A stretch of 6,549 nt of DNA from Faecalicoccus sp. (lineage in GTDB: Bacteria; Bacillota_I; Bacilli_A; Erysipelotrichales; Erysipelotrichaceae): positions 1 through 6,549 of the forward strand of contig JAGAWH010000086.1 in assembly GCA_017941505.1 (NCBI GenBank), in the 5' to 3' direction. The first letter of the stretch is position 1. Every line of letters starts with the position of its first letter. The notes under the pieces are model-generated. The model had not been told where the DNA came from and did no database searches. It saw only the letters and a program-made list of their open reading frames with translations. This document shows positions 1 to 5,100 of the stretch, piece by piece. A program made the translations under genes and the position numbers.

Positions 1-54
1 GCCCTTGGTGCGGTATTTTTCCACCCAGTCGGGGTATACGATTGATTTCTTCAT
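1..54 (-). CDS. N-terminal fragment of an edge-truncated protein, possibly transposase-related
   Basis: Reading the minus strand from an ATG at 54 gives 18 uninterrupted codons that run off the window: MKKSIVYPDWVEKYRTKG. The opening resembles the start of proteins annotated as transposases or IS-associated proteins in Clostridia and Erysipelotrichia, but this is from memory of the pattern, and 18 residues cannot establish a family. An in-frame ATG twelve codons upstream (at 90) gives a longer possible start without stops. Neither start has a good Shine-Dalgarno sequence. The gene diverges from pgcA. It could equally be an unrelated hypothetical protein. Confidence 0.45.
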   Translation of the reverse strand, partial: MKKSIVYPDWVEKYRTKG

Positions 55-60
55 ACTAAT

Positions 61-90
61 AGTATACACGTATATACTATATTTAGTCAT
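61..90 (-). promoter_or_regulatory. Possible promoter of the left-edge gene
   Basis: On the minus strand there is a TATACT hexamer (66 to 61) and, 18 bases upstream, an ATGACT hexamer (90 to 85) that matches four of six positions of a -35 box. The -10 box ends six bases before the ATG at 54, so transcription would begin at or next to the start codon and give a leaderless message. AGTATA and TATACT flank CACGTA here as a short inverted repeat. The assignment is weak because the region is AT-rich. Confidence 0.25.
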
Positions 91-120
91 CAAAAAAAAT
101 AGATCTTTGAGACCTATATT

Positions 121-155
121 TTTTCATGCGTAATTACTATTAACCTGCATGAAAA
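121..155. repeat. Perfect 9-bp inverted repeat upstream of pgcA
   Basis: TTTTCATGC at 121-129 is the exact reverse complement of GCATGAAAA at 147-155, with a 17-base spacer. The right arm runs into the cre box and lies just upstream of the -35 element. It has no U-run on the + side, so it is not a clear terminator. It may be an operator for a dimeric regulator, or part of the boundary of a mobile element lying to the left. Confidence 0.5.
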
Positions 156-163
156 CGATTACA
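149..163 (+). promoter_or_regulatory. CcpA catabolite-responsive element (cre) overlapping the pgcA -35
   Basis: The 14-base core TGAAAACGATTACA at 150-163, preceded by A149, matches the published cre consensus patterns (TGWAANCGNTNWCA and WTGNAANCGNWNNCW) at every defined position. It covers the -35 hexamer of the predicted pgcA promoter and is centred about 36 bases before the predicted transcription start. In known CcpA regulons a cre in this position blocks RNA polymerase. Repression of pgcA in rich carbon is therefore the inference. Confidence 0.75.
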
Positions 164-186
164 ATTGCATAAAAAGGTGTTATAAT
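158..186 (+). promoter_or_regulatory. Sigma-A promoter of pgcA, extended -10 type
   Basis: The -10 hexamer TATAAT (181-186) is perfect and carries the extended TGn element (TG at 178-179). Exactly 17 bases upstream is ATTACA (158-163), which matches four of six positions of the -35 consensus. The predicted start is near 193, giving a leader of about 23 bases that contains the ribosome binding site AGGAGG (201-206), nine bases before the ATG. Confidence 0.8.
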
Positions 187-215
187 GACAATAGATATTT
201 AGGAGGAATTACAAT

Positions 216-1916
216 ATGTCTTTAGTTCAAGAAAGATATGAAAAATGGTTGAATCATCCAAACTTAGATCCTAGCTATAAAGAAGCATTGGAAAACATGA
301 CAGAGACTGAGAAGAATGATTCATTCTATGCTTTGATCGAATTTGGTACAGCTGGTATGCGCGGTATTTTAGGTCCTGGTACAAACCGTATTAACCTTCA
401 CACAATCCGTAAAGCTACTCAGGGATTTGCTGACTACATTAAGGCAGCTGGCGAAAAAGCTTGCGAAATGGGAATCGCTATCGGTTATGACAACCGTCAC
501 ATGTCCAGAGAATTTGCGTTTGACTGTGCAGCATTACTTGCAAAGAATAATATTAAGTCTTACGTATTCGAATCTTTACGTCCAACACCGGAATTAAGTT
601 TTGCAGTTCGTCATTTAGGATGCTTCGGCGGTATCATGATCACTGCCAGCCACAACCCTAGAGAGTACAATGGTTACAAATTATATGACGAAAAAGGATG
701 TCAGCTTGTTCCTGCATTAGCAGCTCAGGTAATCGACCGCGTTAACGCAATCGAAGACGAATTAGCTATTGATGTTAACTGCACTGAAGAACAGAAGAAG
801 TTAATCACTGTTATCGGTGAAGATGTAGATAACGAATACTACAAGAATGTATTAAGCATTCAGTTGAACCCGGATGTTAAGAAAGACATCAAGATCGTAT
901 TCAGCCCTGAACACGGTACTGCAAACGTTCCTGTAAGAAAAGTATTTGAATTAACAGGATACAACTGCATCCCTGTAGAAGAACAGTGCTCACCGGACCC
1001 TGATTTCTCTAACACTAAGACTCCAAACCCTGAATCTCCGGAAGCTTACGAATTAGCTTTAGAATATGCTAAGAAATATGATGCAGACCTGATTTTGGTT
1101 TGTGACCCGGATGCTGACCGTATGGGTGTTGGTGTTAAACACAATGGTGAATATGTAGTTATGACCGGTAACCAGTCCGGAGCTGTTGAAATCGAATACA
1201 TCTGCTCACAATTGAAGGAAAAAGGCTTAATGCCTGAAAACCCTGTAATGTTCAACACTGTTGTAACAAGTGACTTAGGTGAAAAGACAGCTGCTAACTA
1301 CGGTGTAGCTACTGAAAAGACTTTAACAGGATTCAAGTTCATCGGTGAAAAAGTTGCGAAGTACGAAGTAACTCATGAAAAGAACTATGTATTCGGTTAT
1401 GAAGAATCTTATGGTTCATTAATTAAACCGTTCGTACGTGACAAAGATGCTCCTCAGGCATTATTGATGCTGGCAGAAGCTTGTGCTTACTACAAAGAAC
1501 GCGGTAAAGACCTTGTTGACGTATTAGATGAATTATACGAACGCAATGGTACTTATGAAGAAAGCCAGGTTGCATTAACTCTGTCCGGTATGGAAGGTGC
1601 TGCACGTATTAAGGAAATCTTATCTGATTTAAGAAATGATGCTCCGGCAGAAATCGGCGGATCTAAGGTTGTTCGTATCGAAGACTACAAAGAATCTGTA
1701 ATCAAAGAAAACGGCAAGACTGAAGAGTTAACAGGATTTGTTAAGTCCGATGTATTGAAGTACTACTTAGACGACGGAAGCTGGATTGCAGTACGTCCAA
1801 GTGGAACAGAACCTAAGTGTAAATTCTATTACTGCATTAAGGGTGATTCAAAGGCTGAAGCTCATGACAAGACTTTGAAATACCAGGCTGCAATGAAAGA
1901 AATCACAAACTGCTAA
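216..1916 (+). CDS. pgcA: Phospho-sugar mutase (phosphoglucomutase/phosphomannomutase)
   Basis: This cytosolic enzyme interconverts hexose 6-phosphates and 1-phosphates through a phosphoserine. The main expected role is glucose-6-P to glucose-1-P, feeding UDP-glucose, glycogen and envelope polymers. The 566 residues match the usual length of PgcA-type enzymes and carry all four landmarks of the alpha-D-phosphohexomutase family: the N-terminal FGTAGMRG (43-50), the active-site loop TASHNP (143-148, phosphoserine Ser145), the metal-binding DPDADR (297-302, three Asp), the sugar-recognition loop GYEES (394-398) and the phosphate-binding RPSGTEPK (527-534). The ATG at 216 has an AGGAGG nine bases upstream. 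The gene is transcribed alone, from a cre-controlled promoter to its own terminator. Glucose versus mannose specificity cannot be settled from these motifs. No truncation is seen. Confidence 0.95.
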   Translation: MSLVQERYEKWLNHPNLDPSYKEALENMTETEKNDSFYALIEFGTAGMRGILGPGTNRINLHTIRKATQGFADYIKAAGEKACEMGIAIGYDNRHMSREFAFDCAALLAKNNIKSYVFESLRPTPELSFAVRHLGCFGGIMITASHNPREYNGYKLYDEKGCQLVPALAAQVIDRVNAIEDELAIDVNCTEEQKKLITVIGEDVDNEYYKNVLSIQLNPDVKKDIKIVFSPEHGTANVPVRKVFELTGYNCIPVEEQCSPDPDFSNTKTPNPESPEAYELALEYAKKYDADLILVCDPDADRMGVGVKHNGEYVVMTGNQSGAVEIEYICSQLKEKGLMPENPVMFNTVVTSDLGEKTAANYGVATEKTLTGFKFIGEKVAKYEVTHEKNYVFGYEESYGSLIKPFVRDKDAPQALLMLAEACAYYKERGKDLVDVLDELYERNGTYEESQVALTLSGMEGAARIKEILSDLRNDAPAEIGGSKVVRIEDYKESVIKENGKTEELTGFVKSDVLKYYLDDGSWIAVRPSGTEPKCKFYYCIKGDSKAEAHDKTLKYQAAMKEITNC

Positions 1917-1928
1917 TTATCTAAATTG

Positions 1929-1959
1929 AAGGGAACTGTTAAATCAGTTCCTTTTTTTT
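1929..1959 (+). terminator. Rho-independent terminator of pgcA
   Basis: GGAACTG (1932-1938) pairs with CAGTTCC (1945-1951) around the loop TTAAAT and is followed by eight T (1952-1959). The stem can be extended by a G-T and two A-T pairs into the T tract. It begins about a dozen bases after the pgcA stop codon. Confidence 0.92.
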
Positions 1960-1968
1960 GCGGGCATG

Positions 1969-1995
1969 AAAAAAGCTGCCGGGCTAGGCAGCTTT
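1969..1995 (-). terminator. Rho-independent terminator of the regulator-aminotransferase operon, overlapping the coding end
   Basis: On the minus strand, AAAGCTGCC (1995 to 1987) pairs with GGCAGCTTT (1980 to 1972), a 9-bp stem, followed by six T (1974 to 1969, partly within the stem). The 5' arm is the last three codons of the aminotransferase (Lys-Ala-Ala), and the TAG stop codon lies in the six-base loop. It sits back to back with the pgcA terminator. Confidence 0.85.
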
Positions 1996-3147
1996 GAATT
2001 CCTGTAAGAATCTTTCAATGCGGACGCAGGCTTCTTTGATATGGTCCATGCTGTAAGCGTAGGAGATACGGATAAAGCCTTCACCATGCGGGCCGAATGC
2101 GGTACCCGGTACACAGGCAACGCGCTGGGCTTCCAAGAGTTTGGAGCAGAACTCATCGCTGCCCATTCCGGTCGAGCGGATATCCGCAAATACATAGAAG
2201 GTACCGTGCGGCATATTGGTATGCAATCCCATGCGGTTTAAACGCTTTACTAATAAGTTGCGGCGGTTACGGTATTCTTCCTTCATATAAAGAACATCAT
2301 CATAACCATTGCGTAGTGCTTCAATGGCAGCATATTGAGCTTGTGTCGGAGCAGACATGATCACAAATTGATGGATCTTAGTAAGCTGTGTGCTAACTTC
2401 CTCGTTGGAAAGGATGTAACCCAAACGCCAGCCGGTCATCGCAAAGGCTTTGGAGAAGCCGTTGATAACGATAATCTGATCGCGAACTTCAGGAAATTGT
2501 GCTAAGGATGCAAATTCCTGATCGAAGCTTAACTCAGCGTAGATTTCATCGCTGACTACATAGATATCGGATTCCTTGATAATAGGAACGATTTTTTCAT
2601 AATCTTCTTTTGTCATGACTCCGCCGGTTGGATTACTCGGGAAGTTGATAATCATCGCTTTTGTCTTTGGCGTAATGGCAGCTTTTAAATCTTCCGGCGT
2701 TAATTTAAAATCATTCTCCACCGTAAGTGTAATTGTTTTTACGATGCCGCCGGATAACAGGATGGCAGGCTCGTAGGCAACGTAGTTCGGGTCAAGTACG
2801 ATAACTTCGTCTCCCGGGTTTAATAAAGCTCTCATCGCAAGGTCGATTCCTTCAGAGCCGCCAACAGTAACTAAGATTTCCTTTTCCGGATCGTAGTTTT
2901 GATTGTAGTGCAAAGTATGGAAGCGGGAGATTTCCTTGCGCAGCTGAAGTAAGCCGCGGTTTGCGGTATAGTGTGTTCTTCCTTCTGCCATCATATCGGC
3001 TGCATATTGACAGATATGCCATGGTGTATGGAAGTCCGGTTCACCGACACCCAGCGATATAACATCTTCCATGGCATTGGCTAAATCGAAGAATTTACGA
3101 ATACCGCTCGGTTTCATTTCTTTAACAATTCTTGATGTTTCTTTCAT
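1984..3147 (-). CDS. alaT: PLP-dependent class I/II aminotransferase, AlaT (YugH)-like
   Basis: A fold-type I aminotransferase of 387 residues, a normal length for the aspartate-aminotransferase I-gamma group. Visible landmarks are the N-terminal SGIRKFFDLA and GVGEPDFHTP substrate region (14-42), NFPSNPTGG (168-176, Asn172 contacting the PLP ring), SDEIY (199-203, Asp200 and Tyr203), the Schiff-base lysine in GFSKAFAMTGWRLGY (Lys233) and the carboxylate-binding arginine in FIRISYAYS (Arg360). It transfers an amino group between an amino acid and a 2-oxo acid in the cytosol. The N-terminal wording and the upstream Lrp-type gene match Bacillus subtilis YugH/AlaT, an alanine transaminase, as I recall that sequence. 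PatA- or aromatic-aminotransferase-type specificity remains possible. The ATG overlaps the regulator stop codon (TAATG) and has only a weak Shine-Dalgarno, so translation is probably coupled. Confidence 0.9.
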   Translation of the reverse strand: MKETSRIVKEMKPSGIRKFFDLANAMEDVISLGVGEPDFHTPWHICQYAADMMAEGRTHYTANRGLLQLRKEISRFHTLHYNQNYDPEKEILVTVGGSEGIDLAMRALLNPGDEVIVLDPNYVAYEPAILLSGGIVKTITLTVENDFKLTPEDLKAAITPKTKAMIINFPSNPTGGVMTKEDYEKIVPIIKESDIYVVSDEIYAELSFDQEFASLAQFPEVRDQIIVINGFSKAFAMTGWRLGYILSNEEVSTQLTKIHQFVIMSAPTQAQYAAIEALRNGYDDVLYMKEEYRNRRNLLVKRLNRMGLHTNMPHGTFYVFADIRSTGMGSDEFCSKLLEAQRVACVPGTAFGPHGEGFIRISYAYSMDHIKEACVRIERFLQEFKAA

Positions 3148-3641
3148 TATGCGCTCACTACCAATCTATCATGATCTTTTTCAATTTTGGATTCGATAAT
3201 AGCACCGTTGGATTTATACTGCTTCAAGACAAACAGGGTCTTAGTGGATGTAACCGAATCCATGCAGGCAATTTTATCGGAAACAAAGCGTGCCACTTCA
3301 AACATTGTCTTTCCCTCAACAAGACATAAGAAGTCGCAATCACCGCTTAACAGATACATTGTATTTACTTCCGGATAATTTGCGATTAAAGAGGCTGTCT
3401 TATCATAACCGGAATTTCTCTGCGGAGTGCAGTCAATTTCAATATAAGCCATCACTTTTTCATCACGCAGGGCACGATTATAGTTGATAATTGTGTGATA
3501 GCCGCAGATAATCTGCTGGTCTTCCAGTTTCTTGATTTCATTTTTTACGTCTTCTGGATCTTCGTTTAAGATATCGGCAAGATCTGTTGCGGTAAGTCTT
3601 GCATCTTTTTCTAACAGGTCCAGGATCTTATTTTGATTCAT
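3147..3641 (-). CDS. alaR: Lrp/AsnC-family transcriptional regulator, AlaR (YugG)-like
   Basis: The 164-residue protein has the two-part plan of feast/famine regulators. The N-terminal winged helix-turn-helix covers about residues 3-50 (KILDLLEKDARLTATDLAD, then DVKNEIKKLEDQQIICGY). The C-terminal RAM ligand-binding and oligomerisation domain covers about 62-145, with the characteristic YLLSGDCDFLCLV turn (96-108). Such proteins bind DNA as dimers or octamers and respond to amino acids. It is the first gene of an operon with the aminotransferase, overlapping it by one base, and so very likely controls it. The B. subtilis counterpart AlaR regulates alaT, which is the basis for the symbol. The ATG at 3641 has a GGGAGG seven bases upstream. 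Effector and operator are not shown by the sequence. Family assignment is firm, the AlaR orthology less so. Confidence 0.9.
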   Translation of the reverse strand: MNQNKILDLLEKDARLTATDLADILNEDPEDVKNEIKKLEDQQIICGYHTIINYNRALRDEKVMAYIEIDCTPQRNSGYDKTASLIANYPEVNTMYLLSGDCDFLCLVEGKTMFEVARFVSDKIACMDSVTSTKTLFVLKQYKSNGAIIESKIEKDHDRLVVSA

Positions 3642-3702
3642 TTTCCATCCTCCCTTTTTTATGAAAATTCATTATCTACATTTTTTTATAAAATCCATCA
3701 TA

Positions 3703-3740
3703 TGTCAATCGAAAATCATGAAAAGTGCATCGAAACCATG
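3703..3740 (-). promoter_or_regulatory. Candidate control region of the regulator-aminotransferase operon with direct repeats
   Basis: On the minus strand a perfect TTGACA lies at 3708-3703, but no good -10 box follows at 16-18 bases: those positions read as A-rich hexamers, and a TATAAA (3690 to 3685) is too close. Next to the TTGACA on its upstream side are two direct repeats, ATCGAAAATCATG (3708-3720) and ATCGAAACCATG (3729-3740) as written on the + strand. Their starts are 21 bases apart, two helical turns. This would suit an activator-dependent promoter bound by the Lrp-type regulator, but that is inference. Confidence 0.35.
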
Positions 3741-3767
3741 GAGAAAAAAAGAAAAAAATTACCGAAA

Positions 3768-3781
3768 TGAAAGCGCTTGAA
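3768..3781 (+). promoter_or_regulatory. cre-like CcpA site upstream of the gap promoter
   Basis: TGAAAGCGCTTGAA matches 12 of 14 positions of the cre pattern TGWAANCGNTNWCA. The departures are near the right end (GA where WC is expected). It contains the palindrome AAGCGCTT (3771-3778). It is centred about 56.5 bases before the predicted gap start, clear of the -35. In B. subtilis a cre at about this distance (for example at ackA) supports activation by CcpA. Confidence 0.6.
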
Positions 3782-3795
3782 TACTCGTTATCTCA

Positions 3796-3824
3796 TTGAC
3801 AAAAAGGTGTCTATTTCCTATAAT
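3796..3824 (+). promoter_or_regulatory. Consensus sigma-A promoter of gap
   Basis: TTGACA (3796-3801) and TATAAT (3819-3824) are both perfect and are separated by exactly 17 bases, so this should be a very strong housekeeping promoter. The predicted start is near 3831. The short leader carries AAGGAGG (3841-3847) ten bases before the ATG. A-rich runs at 3743-3760 lie further upstream. Confidence 0.95.
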
Positions 3825-3857
3825 ATTGTTGAATAATTTAAAGGAGGATTTACTGAT

Positions 3858-4871
3858 ATGACAGTAAAAGTTGCAATCAACGGTTTTGGACGTATTGGTC
3901 GTTTAGCATTCCGTCAGATGTTCGGTGCTGAAGGTTACGAAGTAGTAGCTATTAACGATTTAACTAGCCCTAAGATGTTAGCTCACTTATTAAAGTATGA
4001 CTCAACTCAGGGTAAATACGCAAAGGCTGACACAGTTAAAGCTGGTGAAAGCTCAATTTTCGTTGATGGAAAAGAAATCACAATTTATGCAAAAGCTAAT
4101 GCTGCTGAACTGCCTTGGGGCGAATTAGGTGTTGACGTTGTTTTAGAATGTACAGGTTTCTATACTTCTAAAGCTAAAGCTTCTGCACACATCGAAGCAG
4201 GCGCTCGTAAAGTTGTTATCTCTGCACCGGCAGGAAATGACTTACCAACAATCGTTTACAACGTAAACCACGAAACTTTGAAACCAGAAGACACAGTTAT
4301 CTCTGCTGCTTCTTGTACAACAAACTGCTTAGCTCCTATGGCTAAAGCATTGAACGACTTAGCTCCAATCCAGGCTGGTATCATGAGCACAATCCACGCT
4401 TACACTGGTGACCAGATGACATTAGATGGACCTCAGAGAAAAGGTGACTTACGTCGTTCTCGTGCAGCTGCTGTAAACATCGTTCCTAACTCTACAGGTG
4501 CTGCAAAAGCTATCGGTTTAGTTATCCCTGAATTAAACGGAAAATTAATCGGATCTGCTCAGCGTGTTCCTACTCCTACAGGATCTACTACAATCTTAGT
4601 AGCTGTTGTTAAGGGTAAAGTTACAGTTGACGAAATCAATGCTGCTATGAAGGCTGCTGCAACTGAATCTTTCGGTTACAACGAAGAAGAAATCGTATCC
4701 AGCGACATCATCGGTATGCGTTATGGATCATTATTCGATGCAACTCAGACTCAGGTTATCGCTATGGAAGATGGAAACACTGAAGTTTCTGTAGTATCTT
4801 GGTACGATAACGAAAACTCTTACACTTCTCAGATGGTTCGTACAATTAAGTACTTCTCTGAATTAGGTTAA
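3858..4871 (+). CDS. gap: Glyceraldehyde-3-phosphate dehydrogenase, type I, NAD-dependent
   Basis: This is the glycolytic enzyme that oxidises glyceraldehyde-3-phosphate with NAD+ and inorganic phosphate to 1,3-bisphosphoglycerate in the cytosol, acting as a homotetramer. The 337 residues are full length. The Rossmann dinucleotide motif NGFGRIGR lies at 8-15, and Asp34 in AINDL is typical of NAD rather than NADP preference. The catalytic cysteine is Cys153 in ASCTTNC (151-157), paired with His180 in STIHAYT. The conserved [11 protein letters not shown] (233-243) and SWYDNENSY (314-322) complete the family signature. Codon choice is strongly biased (for example GCT, GTT, TTA and GAA), as expected of a highly expressed gene. 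It stands alone between a perfect promoter and a strong terminator, and is not followed in the window by pgk, tpi or eno. Confidence 0.98.
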   Translation: MTVKVAINGFGRIGRLAFRQMFGAEGYEVVAINDLTSPKMLAHLLKYDSTQGKYAKADTVKAGESSIFVDGKEITIYAKANAAELPWGELGVDVVLECTGFYTSKAKASAHIEAGARKVVISAPAGNDLPTIVYNVNHETLKPEDTVISAASCTTNCLAPMAKALNDLAPIQAGIMSTIHAYTGDQMTLDGPQRKGDLRRSRAAAVNIVPNSTGAAKAIGLVIPELNGKLIGSAQRVPTPTGSTTILVAVVKGKVTVDEINAAMKAAATESFGYNEEEIVSSDIIGMRYGSLFDATQTQVIAMEDGNTEVSVVSWYDNENSYTSQMVRTIKYFSELG

Positions 4872-4893
4872 TCTATAATTTATAAGAGTTCAT

Positions 4894-4920
4894 AAGGAAT
4901 CCTGCGGGATTCCTTTTTTT
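4894..4920 (+). terminator. Rho-independent terminator of gap
   Basis: AAGGAATCC (4894-4902) pairs perfectly with GGATTCCTT (4907-4915) around a TGCG loop. The T run covers 4914-4920. It starts 22 bases after the gap stop codon. Confidence 0.95.
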
Positions 4921-5100
4921 CTGTGTCTTGAAAAATCCTGCTTTTTATTATATTCTTATTCATAGAGTAGTGTCGGAAATAACGGGTAGATGAGGCTGTG
5001 TAATACAGGCTATCCGGATAAAAAGAAAACAGCGCATACAAAGGCGCACTAAAAACAACTTTTGGCAAAGCTTAATTTTTGAATATAAGATTTCTATTGA
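4921..5100. other. Non-coding stretch between the gap terminator and the transposase, likely holding an IS end
   Basis: No supported gene is present. From about 4961 the sequence changes to one rich in short symmetries: CTGT/ACAG flanking GTAAT (4996-5008), the perfect palindrome TATCCGGATA (5011-5020) and GCGC at both 5032-5035 and 5044-5047. Read on the minus strand, the last pair followed by a T-rich run (5029 to 5020) could be a weak transcription terminator for the transposase. The segment near 4966-4990, which includes TGTCGGAAATAACGGG, is my best guess for the IS terminus. The matching inverted repeat would lie beyond the right edge. Confidence 0.4.

Noticed and set aside
171..180. Ten-base identity AAAAAGGTGT shared by the pgcA (171-180) and gap (3801-3810) promoter regions
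   Set aside because: The copies sit at different places relative to the -10 and -35 boxes and are A-rich, so chance is a sufficient explanation.
1944..2360. Open frames on both strands inside the aminotransferase gene
   Set aside because: They are out-of-frame readings of a well-supported coding region, with arbitrary-looking protein sequence.
3132..3487. Plus-strand open frames opposite the Lrp-type regulator
   Set aside because: They are antisense to a gene with clear family motifs and have no start signals of their own.
4898..4941. Repeated AATCCTGC at 4898-4905 and 4934-4941, considered as a target-site duplication
   Set aside because: The first copy is part of the terminator stem and loop, and the two are only 36 bases apart on the same side of the IS, so they cannot flank it.
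4880..5068. A minus-strand open frame of 62 codons downstream of gap
   Set aside because: It runs through the gap terminator hairpin and the presumed IS end, shows no domain-like composition and has no supporting ribosome binding site.
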